The notes beneath the pieces were generated by a model, which saw only the letters and a list, made by a program, of their open reading frames with translations, was not told the origin of the DNA and did no database searches. Below, piece by piece: positions 33,691 through 43,042 of a stretch of 64,000 bases of DNA; position 1 is the stretch's first letter, and each line of letters begins with the position of its first letter. Source of the DNA: Janibacter sp. CX7 (GTDB lineage Bacteria > Actinomycetota > Actinomycetes > Actinomycetales > Dermatophilaceae); contig NZ_CP101464.1 of NCBI RefSeq assembly GCF_024362365.1, positions 3,038,001 to 3,102,000 on the forward strand, read 5' to 3'. The position numbers and the translations under genes were made by a program.

Positions 33691-36600
33691 GTGGCCCTCC
33701 ATCTCCACCGCGCGCAGCGCACCGACACCCTCGCCGACGAGCTCGGCGGGCTGCTGGCGAGCCCGCTGCCCGACCCCTTCGCCCAGGAGGTCGTCGTCGT
33801 GCCCGAGCAGGGCATCGAGCGGTGGTTGGCCCAGCGGCTGTCCCACCGTCTCGGCCGGGGCGAAGGGGGTCAGGACGGGGTGTGCGCCGGCGTCACCTTC
33901 CTGCGGCCGCGCTCTCTCGTCACGATGCTCACCGGGCGAGACGACGACGACCCGTGGCTGCCGCAGCACCTCGTCTGGCCGCTGCTCGAGGTCATCGACG
34001 CCGGGCTCGGGCAGCCGTGGTGTGCGACGCTCAGCCGGCACCTCGGACACGGCACCGACGACCCCGACGGCACCCGCGCCGGCCGCCGGTACTCGGTCGC
34101 GCTGCGCCTGGCCCGACTGCTCCACCGCTACGGGCAGAGCCGGCCCGCGATGCTCACCGACTGGCACGAGGGGCGCGACACCGACGGCACCGGCGCACCG
34201 CTCGACCACGACCTGATCTGGCAGGCCGAACTGTGGCGACGCCTCGTCGGCGTCGTCGACGCGCCGCCGCCGGACGTGCGGCACGCCGAGACGGTGGAGC
34301 GGCTGCGTGGCGACGGCACGGAGCTCGAGCTGCCGGAGCGGCTCTCGCTCTTCGGGCACACCCGGCTCGCGGTCACCGAGGTCGAGCTGCTGCACGCCCT
34401 CGCCAGCAGCCGTGACGTGCACCTGTGGCTGCCCCAACCCTCGCCCGACCTGTGGGAGCGACTGGCTCCCTTCGCCGCCGAAGGTGTCGTGGCCCGCGAG
34501 GACGACGCCACGAGCGACCTCGTCCGGCACCCGCTGCTCGCCTCTCTCGGCCGGGACTCGCGCGAGCTGGTGCGGGTGCTGGGGACGGGGGGCGAAGGGC
34601 CGGGGTCTCGAGGCTCGGCCGCGGACGGCCTCACACCGCCTACGCGGAGCGTGGGACCCAGACCAACGGAGAGGGCGAGTGGGGAGGCGCGGTCGGTGCT
34701 CGAGTGGCTGCAGGCCGACCTACGCGACGACCACGTGCCCGATGAGGCCGAACGATCGAAGCGGTCGGTGCTCCCCGACGACCGGTCGGTCCAGGTGCAC
34801 GCCTGCCACGGGCCGGCGCGGCAGGTCGAGGTGCTGCGCGAGGTGCTCGTCGGCCTGCTCGACGACGACCCGACCCTCGAGCCGCGCGACGTGCTCGTCA
34901 TGTGCCCCGACGTCGAGACCTATGCGCCGCTCATCGGCGCGGCCTTCGGCCTCGGCGAGCACGGCACCGACGCCGACGGCGTCGACACCCACCCCGCCCA
35001 CCGGCTGCGGGTGCGCCTGGCCGACCGGTCGCTGCGGGCCACCAACCCCCTGCTCGACGTCGCCGACCGCGTCGTCGGGCTCGCCGGCGGGCGCCTCACC
35101 GCGAGCGAGGTGCTCGACCTCGCGGCGAGCGGACCGGTCCGGCGCCGCTTCGGCCTCGACGACGACGACCTCGCGACGATGACCCGCTGGGTCAGCGACT
35201 CCGGCATCCGGTGGGGCTACGACCAGGCGGGGCGGGCCCCCTTCGCCCTCGACGTGGAGCCGCAGGGGACCTGGCGTTTTGGCCTCGACCGGCTCCTCGT
35301 CGGCGTCACCGTCTCCGCCGACGGTCCGCTGCAGGTCGGCGGCGTCATGCCCCTCGACGACGTCGGCAGCGGGTCGGTCGACCTCGTCGGCCGGGTGAGC
35401 GAGCTGCTCGCCCGGATCGGTGAGGGACTCGACCGGCTCGAGCACGCCGGCCCGGCCACCGAGTGGATGGGCGCCCTCACCGAGACCGTCCTCTCGCTGA
35501 CCGACGTGCCCCCGCGCGAGCGCTGGCAGGTCGGCGACCTCCAGCGCACCCTCGGCTCCGCCGCCCGGCACGCCAGCGACGACGTGCCGCTGCGCCTCGC
35601 CGACGTGCGGGTGCTGCTCGCCGACCAGCTGGCGGGGCGCCCGAGCCGGGCGAGCTTCCGGACCGGCGGCCTCACCGTGTGCACGATGACGCCGATGCGC
35701 TCGGTGCCGCACCGCGTCGTGTGCCTGCTGGGCATGGACGACGACTCCTTCCCTCGCCAGCAGGCGATCGACGGCGACGACGTGCTCGCGCGCCGCCCGA
35801 TGACGGGCGAGCGCGATGCCCGCAGCGAGGACCGCCAGCTGCTCCTCGACGCCGTCCTCGCCGCCCGCGAGCGCCTCGTCATCGCCTACACCGGCGCCGA
35901 CGAGCACAGCGGCGAGCCCTGCCCGCCCGCCGTGCCGCTCGGCGAGCTCCTCGACGCCGCCCGTGAGACGACGAGCTGCCCGATCGAGGTCACGCACCAC
36001 CCGCTGCAGCCCTTCGACGCGCGCAACCTCACCGTCGGCGGGCCCGGGGGCGAGCGACCCTTCAGCTTCGACCGCTCGGCCCTGCTCGCCGCCCGCGCCG
36101 CGGTCGGCGAGCGCACCCCGCCCGGGCGACTCGTCACCGCTCCGCTGCCGACCGGGGTCATCACCGATGTCGGCCTGGCCGATCTCATCGCCTTCTACGA
36201 CAACCCTGCGCGCGGGTTCCTGCGTGACCGGCTGCAGGTCGGCGTGAGCCGCGAGGCCGACGAGGTGAGCGACCGGCTGCCGGTCGAGCTCGACGGGCTC
36301 GAGAAGTGGGCCGTCGGCGACCGCGCCCTGCGCGCCCGCATCGCCGGCCAGGACCCGCGCTCGATCTACCAGGCGGAGCTGCTGCGCGGCGCGCTGCCAC
36401 CCGCCGGGCTCGGCGAGGCGACGCTCGAGGAGATCGGCCGCGCCGTCGAGCAGCTCATGGGCCAGCTCGCACTCGGGCCACCCGAGGACCCGCGCTCGGT
36501 CGACATCGAGGTCACCCTGCCCGGCGACCGTCGCCTCACCGGCACCGTGGACGGCGTCCGCGGTCTGCACCTCGTCGACGTCACCTACTCCCGGCTCGGG

Positions 36601-37095
36601 GCCAAGCAGGTCATGGCCGCGTGGATCCGCCTGCTGGCGCTCACCGCTGCCGGCGCGGACGACGAGGGCTGGCAGGCCTCGACCCTCGGCAAGGGCTCGC
36701 GGGGCAAGGTCGCGCGCACGAGCTATGGAGTGCTGCCCCGCGATGCCGCCCGCTCGCACCTGACGACCCTGCTCGACGTCTTCGCCCTGGGCCAGACCGC
36801 GCCGCTGCCCCTGCCGGTCAAGACCGCGCACGCGTGGGCCCAGGCGGTGAGCCGGAACCCCACACGCACCCGGCTCGCCCAGCAGCAGGCGGCCAAGGAG
36901 TGGGAGGCGTCGCTGCTCAAGAACGGCGACGTCATCCCGGGCGAGCGGGACGACTCCTGGTGGCGCCTCGTCCACGGGCGCGAGGCCCCCTTCGACGTGC
37001 TGCTGCAGACCCTCGCCGGCCCGGGCACCGACCTGGCCAGCCTCGCCCCGCGGGTGTGGGCACCGGCGCTCGACAACGTGGGGAGCACGGCATGA
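33691..37095 (+). CDS. recC: RecBCD exonuclease V, RecC (gamma) subunit
   Basis: RecC recognises Chi and splits the strands in RecBCD. The 1134-residue protein has the RecC start ALHLHRAQRTDTLADELGGLLASPLPDPFAQEVVVVPEQGIERWLAQRLS, the mid-region helicase-like VCLLGMDDDSFPRQQ and a C-terminal nuclease-like domain. GTG 33691 is the best family-matching start. At about residues 298-333 it carries a Gly/Pro/Ser-rich stretch (SRGSAADGLTPPTRSVG) encoded by a dispersed repeat also found between genes; see the repeat entry. It overlaps recB by four bases. Confidence 0.95.
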   Translation: MALHLHRAQRTDTLADELGGLLASPLPDPFAQEVVVVPEQGIERWLAQRLSHRLGRGEGGQDGVCAGVTFLRPRSLVTMLTGRDDDDPWLPQHLVWPLLEVIDAGLGQPWCATLSRHLGHGTDDPDGTRAGRRYSVALRLARLLHRYGQSRPAMLTDWHEGRDTDGTGAPLDHDLIWQAELWRRLVGVVDAPPPDVRHAETVERLRGDGTELELPERLSLFGHTRLAVTEVELLHALASSRDVHLWLPQPSPDLWERLAPFAAEGVVAREDDATSDLVRHPLLASLGRDSRELVRVLGTGGEGPGSRGSAADGLTPPTRSVGPRPTERASGEARSVLEWLQADLRDDHVPDEAERSKRSVLPDDRSVQVHACHGPARQVEVLREVLVGLLDDDPTLEPRDVLVMCPDVETYAPLIGAAFGLGEHGTDADGVDTHPAHRLRVRLADRSLRATNPLLDVADRVVGLAGGRLTASEVLDLAASGPVRRRFGLDDDDLATMTRWVSDSGIRWGYDQAGRAPFALDVEPQGTWRFGLDRLLVGVTVSADGPLQVGGVMPLDDVGSGSVDLVGRVSELLARIGEGLDRLEHAGPATEWMGALTETVLSLTDVPPRERWQVGDLQRTLGSAARHASDDVPLRLADVRVLLADQLAGRPSRASFRTGGLTVCTMTPMRSVPHRVVCLLGMDDDSFPRQQAIDGDDVLARRPMTGERDARSEDRQLLLDAVLAARERLVIAYTGADEHSGEPCPPAVPLGELLDAARETTSCPIEVTHHPLQPFDARNLTVGGPGGERPFSFDRSALLAARAAVGERTPPGRLVTAPLPTGVITDVGLADLIAFYDNPARGFLRDRLQVGVSREADEVSDRLPVELDGLEKWAVGDRALRARIAGQDPRSIYQAELLRGALPPAGLGEATLEEIGRAVEQLMGQLALGPPEDPRSVDIEVTLPGDRRLTGTVDGVRGLHLVDVTYSRLGAKQVMAAWIRLLALTAAGADDEGWQASTLGKGSRGKVARTSYGVLPRDAARSHLTTLLDVFALGQTAPLPLPVKTAHAWAQAVSRNPTRTRLAQQQAAKEWEASLLKNGDVIPGERDDSWWRLVHGREAPFDVLLQTLAGPGTDLASLAPRVWAPALDNVGSTA
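34608..34658. repeat. Dispersed repeat, family D, embedded in frame within recC
   Basis: Bases 34608-34637 match 42828-42857 at 28 of 30 positions (TCGAGGCTCGGCCGCGG...), and 34642-34658 are identical to 11410-11426 (ACGCGGAGCGTGGGACC). The inserted stretch encodes a low-complexity loop in recC and keeps the frame. A second repeat-in-gene case is in selB. Confidence 0.78.
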
Positions 37096-40000
37096 GCGCA
37101 CTCACCCCCTTCGACATCGCCGGCGAGCTGCCGACGGGCACGGTCCTGCTCGAGGCGAGCGCCGGCACGGGCAAGACGTGGACGATCGGCGCGCTCGTCG
37201 CCCGGCACGTCGCCGAGGGAGTGGTGCGGCTCGAGGACATGCTCGTCATCACCTTCAGCCGGGCCGCCTCCCGCGAGCTGCGCGAGCGCGTCCGGGAGCA
37301 CCTGCGGCACGTCCACCGGCTCGTCGCCGACCCCGCCCTGCCGACCGACGACGAGGTCGTCACGCTGCTGCGCCAGGGCACCGCCGACGAGGTCGCCGAG
37401 CGGGCTCGACGGCTGCGCGACGCGCTGACCCACTTCGACGCGGCGACGATCGCGACGACGCACCAGTTCTGCCAGCTCGTGCTGCGCGGGCTCGGGGTCG
37501 CCGGCGACACCGACCAGCACGCCCGCCTCGTCGAGGACCTGTCGGACCTGCGGGACGAGGTCGTCGACGACCTCTACGTCCGTGGCTTCGCGAAGGGAGG
37601 GCCAGCCGCCTTCTCCCGCAAGCGCGCCGGCGAGATCGCCCGAGCCGTCACCGAGAACCCGCACGCCGAGCTCGACCCGAGCGCCCTCGACGGGCTGAGC
37701 GCCGACGCGCGCAGCCTGCGCTTCGCCCACCTCGTTCGCGCGGAGCTCGACCGGCGCAAGCGCCGCCTCGGCGTCCTCGGCTACGACGACCTGCTCTCCC
37801 ACCTCGCCGCCGCCCTCGAGGACGAGGACTCTCCCGCACGCGAGCGGATGCGCCAGCGCTGGCGGGTGGTGCTCGTCGACGAGTTCCAGGACACCGACCC
37901 GGTGCAGTGGCAGATCCTCGACCGGGCCTTCAGCGGGCACAGCACCCTCGTGCTCATCGGTGACCCCAAGCAGGCGATCTACGGGTTCCGCGGCGGCGAC
38001 GTCGACACCTATCTCACCGCCGCCGAGTCGGCGACGACCCGGCACACCCTCGGGGTCAACCACCGCTCCGACGGTCCTCTCGTGCGCAGCCTCGGGGTCC
38101 TGCTCGGCGGGGCGCAGCTCGGCGACGAGGAGATCGTCGTGCACCAGGTGAGCGCCGCCCGTGACGGCTCGCGCCTCGGCATCGCCGACGGCACCGCCCC
38201 CGACGGACAGCTCGCCCCCGTGCGGCTGCGCGCGGTGCCGAGCGCCCGCGTCGAGCAGCCCGGGCAGAACATCTCGATCGCCACCGTCCGCCCGCTCGTC
38301 GCCGCCGACTGCGCGGCCGAGATCACCCGGCTGCTCGCCGGCCGCACGACCTTCGACGGGCGCCCGCTGCGGGCGGGCGACATCGCCGTGCTCGCCCACA
38401 CCCGCAAGCAGCTCGACACCGTGCGCTCCGCCCTCACGGCCGTCGGGCTGCGCTCGGTCATCGTCTCGAGCGAGAGCATCTACGACTCCGTGGCCGCGGA
38501 GCACTGGCTCACCCTCCTCGAGGCGATGGAGCTGACCCACCGCGCCGAGCGGGTGCGCGCGGCGGCGCTCAGCCCCTTCGTCGGGGCCACCGCCACCGAC
38601 CTCGACGCCCGCGGCGACGACCTGACCGAAGAGGTCGCGCACCGGCTGCGCACCTGGGCCGCCCTGCTCGGGCGACGCGGCGTGGCCGCCGTGCTCGCCG
38701 CAGCGACCGCCGACGGGCTCGACGCCCGCGTCCTCGGCCGCACCGACGGCGAGCGCCTGCTCACCGACCTGCGGCACATCGGCGAGACCCTCCACCAGCG
38801 GGTCGTCACCGAGGGCGACGGCCTCGCCTCGCTCACCGCCTGGCTGCGCGAGCGCATGGCCGCCAGCCGCAAGGAGGAGCGCGCCCGTCGCCTCGACAGC
38901 GACGCCGACGCGGTCCACCTCGCGACGATCCACGCGAGCAAGGGCCTGCAGTACCCCGTCGTCATGCTGCCCTTCGTGTGCGACCGCTGGCTGCCGCGGC
39001 CCGACGTGCTGCACTTCCACCGCGCCGACCGCACCCGGGCGCTCGACATCGGCATCACCTCCGACGACGGCCGCTCCGACCGCCTCGCCCGAGCCGCGGC
39101 GGAGGAGAGCGGCGAGTCGCTGCGGCTGCTCTACGTCGCGCTCACCCGCGCGCAGAGCCAGGTCGTCACGTGGTGGTTCCCCTCGGCTCAGAGCACCGGC
39201 CCGTCGCCGCTGCACCGCATCCTGCTCGGCCGCACCCAGGGGCAGGCCGAGGTCCCGCCGAAGCACCCGGTGCCCGGCGACGAGACCCTGCAGGACCGGC
39301 TCGCCGACTGGGAGCGGCGGGGTGCGCTGCGGGTCGAGTACGTCGACCGGCCCGCCCCCGTGACGATGTCGCAGCCGCAGCCGGTGACCGACCTGTCGGT
39401 CCGCGACTTCACCCGCACCGTTGACGACGCCTGGCGCCGGACCTCCTACACCGCGCTCACCCGCCCCCTCGAGGAGGTCCCCCGGGCCAGCGCCGAGGAG
39501 CTCGTGGCCAGCGAGCCGGAGGTCACCGACCGTCAGGACGAAGGGGGTCCCGCTGACCTCGTCGTGGCGGGCGGGGCCGACGCGGCGGGGGCTGCGGGAG
39601 GCGAGGGTCATCTCCCTTCGCCCATGGCGGAGCTGCCCGTCGGAGCGGGCTTCGGCTCGCTCGTCCACGCGGTGCTCGAGGAGGCCGATGCGCAGGCGGA
39701 GGACCTGCTCGGCGAGCTGCGGGCGCACATCGAGGAGCAGATCATCGCCTGGCCGGTGCCCGACCTCGACCGGGACGCCCTCGCCGCGGCGCTCGTCGAG
39801 GTCATCGAGACCCCGCTCGGGCCGCTGGCTCCCGGCACCCGGCTGCGCGACGTCGGGGCGCGGGACCGGCTGTGCGAGATGGACTTCGAGCTGCCGCTCG
39901 GCGGTGGCGACGTCGCCCCGCCGCCCAGCGACGACGGCGCCGTGCTCGGTGACCTCGCCGCCCTCATGCGCGAGCACCTGCCGGCAGACGACCCGGTGCT

Positions 40001-40487
40001 GCCCTTCGCCGACGTGCTCGACGACCCCGTGCTCGGTGACCAGGCGCTGCGCGGATACCTCACCGGCTCCGTCGACATCGTCCTGCGCCTCGGCGAGCGG
40101 CACCTCGTCGTCGACTACAAGACCAACTGGCTCGGGCCCGTCGACACCCCGCTGACGACGGCCCACTACGACCCGACGGCGCTGCGCGAGGCGATGACGC
40201 ACTCGAGCTATCCGCTCCAGGCGATCCTCTACGGGGTCGTGCTGCACCGCTTCCTGAGGTGGCGGCAGCCGGGCTACGACCCGCACCGGCACCTGGGCGG
40301 CGTGCTCTACCTCTACCTGCGAGGCATGGCCGGGGAGCGGACACCGCTCGTCGACGGGCACCCGACGGGCGTCTTCTCGTGGGCACCACCGGTCGAGCTG
40401 ATCGAAGGTGTCTCCGACCTGCTCGACGGGCGCCGGCCCGCGGGCGTGGGCGTGGGCGCGGCCACGAATGAAGGGGTGGACCGATGA
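37092..40487 (+). CDS. recB: RecBCD exonuclease V, RecB (beta) helicase-nuclease subunit
   Basis: The 1131-residue protein is the 3'-5' helicase and nuclease of RecBCD. Walker A EASAGTGKTWTIG is at about 18-30, followed by ITFSRAASRELRERV, Walker B VLVDEFQDTDPVQWQ (about 260), GDPKQAIYGFRGGD, ATIHASKGLQYPVV and LLYVALTRAQSQV. The C-terminal nuclease domain has VDIVLR...LVVDYKTNWLG. Start and end overlap recC and recD by four bases each. A Gly/Ala-rich linker precedes the nuclease domain. Confidence 0.96.
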   Translation: MSALTPFDIAGELPTGTVLLEASAGTGKTWTIGALVARHVAEGVVRLEDMLVITFSRAASRELRERVREHLRHVHRLVADPALPTDDEVVTLLRQGTADEVAERARRLRDALTHFDAATIATTHQFCQLVLRGLGVAGDTDQHARLVEDLSDLRDEVVDDLYVRGFAKGGPAAFSRKRAGEIARAVTENPHAELDPSALDGLSADARSLRFAHLVRAELDRRKRRLGVLGYDDLLSHLAAALEDEDSPARERMRQRWRVVLVDEFQDTDPVQWQILDRAFSGHSTLVLIGDPKQAIYGFRGGDVDTYLTAAESATTRHTLGVNHRSDGPLVRSLGVLLGGAQLGDEEIVVHQVSAARDGSRLGIADGTAPDGQLAPVRLRAVPSARVEQPGQNISIATVRPLVAADCAAEITRLLAGRTTFDGRPLRAGDIAVLAHTRKQLDTVRSALTAVGLRSVIVSSESIYDSVAAEHWLTLLEAMELTHRAERVRAAALSPFVGATATDLDARGDDLTEEVAHRLRTWAALLGRRGVAAVLAAATADGLDARVLGRTDGERLLTDLRHIGETLHQRVVTEGDGLASLTAWLRERMAASRKEERARRLDSDADAVHLATIHASKGLQYPVVMLPFVCDRWLPRPDVLHFHRADRTRALDIGITSDDGRSDRLARAAAEESGESLRLLYVALTRAQSQVVTWWFPSAQSTGPSPLHRILLGRTQGQAEVPPKHPVPGDETLQDRLADWERRGALRVEYVDRPAPVTMSQPQPVTDLSVRDFTRTVDDAWRRTSYTALTRPLEEVPRASAEELVASEPEVTDRQDEGGPADLVVAGGADAAGAAGGEGHLPSPMAELPVGAGFGSLVHAVLEEADAQAEDLLGELRAHIEEQIIAWPVPDLDRDALAAALVEVIETPLGPLAPGTRLRDVGARDRLCEMDFELPLGGGDVAPPPSDDGAVLGDLAALMREHLPADDPVLPFADVLDDPVLGDQALRGYLTGSVDIVLRLGERHLVVDYKTNWLGPVDTPLTTAHYDPTALREAMTHSSYPLQAILYGVVLHRFLRWRQPGYDPHRHLGGVLYLYLRGMAGERTPLVDGHPTGVFSWAPPVELIEGVSDLLDGRRPAGVGVGAATNEGVDR

Positions 40488-42319
40488 CCGAGGTGCTCGA
40501 CCGCTACGACCGCCGCGTCGCCCGCACCGCCACCGGCGAGCTCGCCGAGCTCAACGCCGCAGGCGTCATCGAGGCCGCCGACGTCCACGTCGCCAGCCGG
40601 CTCGCGACGCTGGTGGGCGAGGAAGATCCCCTGGCACGGGTGACGCTCGCGCTCGTCGTGCGGGCGGCCCGAGAGGGCTCGACGAGCCTCGACCCGGAGC
40701 ACGCCCGCGAGCTGCTCGCCGAGGCATTCGAGGTGACTGCGACCGACTATCCGGTCGGGGACACCTCCACCCAGCGGCCGGGCGCGGTCGAGGACACCTC
40801 CACCCAGCAGTCGGGCGCGGTCGAGCTGCCGCCGACGCCCGAGTGGCTCGAGCAGGTGCGGGGCAGCGCACTCGCCGAGGCAGGAGTGCTGCTCGTCGAG
40901 CACGACCTCGTCTACCTCGACCGCTATCACCGCGAGGAGGTCCAGGTAGCCCAGGACCTGCAGCGCCGGGCCGAGACGCCGGCCCCCGAGGTCGACGAGC
41001 AGATGCTCGAGGCGGGACTGGAGCGCGTCTTCCCCAGCACGGGCTGGGGCGAGCAGCGCGACGCGGTCCGGGCTGCCGCCGGGCGCCTGACGACCGTGCT
41101 CGCCGGTGGCCCGGGGACCGGCAAGACCTCCACCGTCGCCGGGCTGCTCACCCTGCTGCTCGAGCAGGCCGAGGCCACCGGTCACCGGCCGCGGATCGCC
41201 CTGGCCGCCCCGACCGGCAAGGCCGCCGCCCGGCTGCGCGAGTCGGTCCTCGGCTCCCTGGGCCACATGCCCGAGCAGGACCGGCAGCGCCTCGGCACCG
41301 ACATCGAGGCCGTCACCGTCCACCGGCTGCTCGGGTGGCGGCCCGACAGCGGCAACCGCTTCAGGCGCGACCGGGGCAACCCGCTGCCCCACGACATCGT
41401 CGTCGTCGACGAGGCCTCGATGCTGTCGCTGACGCTCACCGCCCGCCTGCTCGAGGCCCTGCGCCCGAGCGCCCGGCTGCTCCTCGTCGGCGACCCCGAC
41501 CAGCTCGCCTCGGTCGAGGCCGGTGCCGTGCTCGCCGACCTCGTCGCGGGCTACGGCGACGATGGCCCGGTGGCGCGCCTGCAGACCTCGCACCGCTTCG
41601 GCCACGAGATCGGCGCCCTCGCCGAGGCCGTGCGCGTCGGCGACGCCGACCGGGTGCTCGAGCTGCTCGCGCAGGCCGGCCCGGGTGGCCCGGTCGAGCA
41701 CCTGCCGGTCGACGACGTCATCGAGGCCGACGAGGCCCTGCGCCCCCGGCTGCTCACCCACGCCGAGCGGCTGCGCGACCTCGCCCTCGCGGGCCGCTAC
41801 GCCGACGTTCTCCGCGAGCTCGGCGAGCACCGGCTGCTGTGCGCCCACCGCGACGGACCGTGGGGCGTCGGGCCGTGGAACGATCGGGTCGAGCGCTGGC
41901 TCGCCGAGTCGAGCGACCACCTCGGTCGCCAGGTCGTCGGCCGGCCGCTGCTCGTGACGACCAACGACCGGGGCCTGGGCCTCTTCAACGGCGACACCGG
42001 CGTCATGGCGCTGCGGGCCGACCACCGCGTCGTCGGGGTCTTCGGCGAGCCGGACGCCCCGGTCGTCCACGCCGCCTCGACCCTGGGTGACGTCGACACC
42101 GCCCACGCACTGACGATCCACAAGAGCCAGGGCAGCCAGGCACGCTCGGTCACCGTGCTCCTGCCCGACGCCGACTCTCGCCTGCTCACCCGCGAGCTGC
42201 TCTACACCGCGATCACCCGCGCCCAGGAGTCGGTGACGCTCGTCGGCTCGGTCGAGGCCGTGCGGGCCGCGGTCACCCGGCGCACCCAGCGGGCGACCGG
42301 GCTGCGGCACCGGGTCTGA
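40484..42319 (+). CDS. recD: RecBCD exonuclease V, RecD (alpha) helicase subunit
   Basis: The 611-residue 5'-3' helicase has Walker A AGGPGTGKTSTVAGLL (about 206-221), the motifs LAAPTGKAAARL and IVVVDEASMLSL, GDPDQLASVEAG and the C-terminal LTIHKSQGSQARSVTVLLP...LYTAITRAQESV. Near residues 93-114 the protein carries two tandem copies of an 11-residue unit (DTSTQRPGAVE, DTSTQQSGAVE), encoded by a 33-base DNA duplication. It overlaps recB by four bases and ends 6 bases from the convergent ASCH gene. Confidence 0.96.
   Translation: MTEVLDRYDRRVARTATGELAELNAAGVIEAADVHVASRLATLVGEEDPLARVTLALVVRAAREGSTSLDPEHARELLAEAFEVTATDYPVGDTSTQRPGAVEDTSTQQSGAVELPPTPEWLEQVRGSALAEAGVLLVEHDLVYLDRYHREEVQVAQDLQRRAETPAPEVDEQMLEAGLERVFPSTGWGEQRDAVRAAAGRLTTVLAGGPGTGKTSTVAGLLTLLLEQAEATGHRPRIALAAPTGKAAARLRESVLGSLGHMPEQDRQRLGTDIEAVTVHRLLGWRPDSGNRFRRDRGNPLPHDIVVVDEASMLSLTLTARLLEALRPSARLLLVGDPDQLASVEAGAVLADLVAGYGDDGPVARLQTSHRFGHEIGALAEAVRVGDADRVLELLAQAGPGGPVEHLPVDDVIEADEALRPRLLTHAERLRDLALAGRYADVLRELGEHRLLCAHRDGPWGVGPWNDRVERWLAESSDHLGRQVVGRPLLVTTNDRGLGLFNGDTGVMALRADHRVVGVFGEPDAPVVHAASTLGDVDTAHALTIHKSQGSQARSVTVLLPDADSRLLTRELLYTAITRAQESVTLVGSVEAVRAAVTRRTQRATGLRHRV
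40760..40825. repeat. 33-bp tandem duplication inside recD
   Basis: Two adjacent 33-base units (40760-40792 and 40793-40825, each starting GACACCTCCACCCAGC) differ at two bases. Each encodes 11 residues of a linker between the N-terminal region and the helicase core, and the frame is kept. Such units vary in number between strains if they mutate by slippage. Confidence 0.85.
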
Positions 42320-42325
42320 CGCGCC

Positions 42326-42811
42326 CTACTCCGCGTGCAGCACCCGCAGCTCCTCGAGGACGACGGGCATGTCGCGGGCGAAGGCGCGGTCGTGGCTCGG
42401 GTGCTCGGTGAAGAACCGCTCGTGGACCTGCCGCCAGTGCTCGAGCGAGCGGTCCCCCTCGCCCTCCGCACGGGCGTGGTCGGCATCGACCTCGTCGAAG
42501 GGGACCACCCGCACCCGGGTCGTCACGACGAGCGCCCGCGGGCGGCCCGAGCCGTCGACGACGATGCCGAGCGTGCCCTCGGTGGGCAGGTCCTCCCCTT
42601 CGGCCTCGTAGTCCCAGAGCGCTGAAGCGGTCGCCGTCTTGTCCCCGGCGAGGACGAGCTCGAGCAGCTCGTCGGCCTGGTCGGGCGTCGCCCCGAAGGC
42701 CCATGCCGGCGGGCGGATCACCGCGAGCGGGTTGACCCCGGTGTAGGAGCTGACCTGCGCGAGGTCGGCGTGCTGCTGCGCGCGCTGCCAGAAGGCCTCG
42801 ATCTCGTCCAT
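42326..42811 (-). CDS. ASCH-domain protein
   Basis: The 161-residue protein matches the ASCH family (YhfF-like): MDEIEAFWQRAQQ, WAFGATPDQADELLELVLAGDKTATASALWDYEAEGEDLPTEG, and a C-terminal ALVVTTRVRVVPFDEVDADHARAEGEGDRSLEHWRQVHERFF. ASCH domains have a PUA-like fold and may bind RNA or modified nucleosides. ATG 42811 is chosen because the longer frame would translate the tandem repeat upstream. It is convergent with recD. Confidence 0.87.
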   Translation of the reverse strand: MDEIEAFWQRAQQHADLAQVSSYTGVNPLAVIRPPAWAFGATPDQADELLELVLAGDKTATASALWDYEAEGEDLPTEGTLGIVVDGSGRPRALVVTTRVRVVPFDEVDADHARAEGEGDRSLEHWRQVHERFFTEHPSHDRAFARDMPVVLEELRVLHAE

Positions 42812-42827
42812 GCCCCCATCGTGCCCT

Positions 42828-42965
42828 TCGAGGCTCGGCCGCGGGCGGCCTCGCACCTCAGGGATCGAGAACCACCCCGGCCGCGGGCGGCCTCGCACCT
42901 CAGGGATCGAGAACCACCTCGGCCGCGGCGGCCTCGCACCTCAGGGATCGAGAACCACCCCGGCC
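42828..42965. repeat. Three-copy 42-bp tandem repeat, family D related
   Basis: Units begin at about 42834, 42876 and 42918, each CTCGGCCGCGGGCGGCCTCG then CACCTCAGGGATCGAGAACC. The third lacks one G, and a partial fourth follows. The units are direct and contiguous with no spacers, so this is not CRISPR. The first 30 bases (42828-42857) match the repeat inside recC. It lies between the ASCH gene start and the protease terminator. Confidence 0.9.
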
Positions 42966-42982
42966 GTGGGGGCAGACGCGGA

Positions 42983-43023
42983 CGCCCCCTTCGTCACGGG
43001 GAGGAGCCGTGACGAAGGGGGCG
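42983..43023 (-). terminator. Terminator hairpin after first metalloprotease gene
   Basis: Perfect 17-base arms (CGCCCCCTTCGTCACGG and its complement) surround a 7-base loop, 20 bases beyond the stop of the minus-strand protease gene. The arms contain opposed copies of the over-represented CGAAGGGGG. Confidence 0.85.
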
Positions 43024-43042
43024 CCGAGTGCCCCAGGGTGGG

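Noticed and set aside
36723..40361. A very long open frame antisense to recB
   Set aside because: It mirrors the recB codon pattern (high GC3 keeps antisense frames open), has Arg/Gly/Asp-rich low-complexity content and no recognisable domain.
42828..42965. Regularly repeated units that could suggest a CRISPR array
   Set aside because: The 42-bp units are contiguous with no unique spacers, are only three in number, and have no cas genes nearby.
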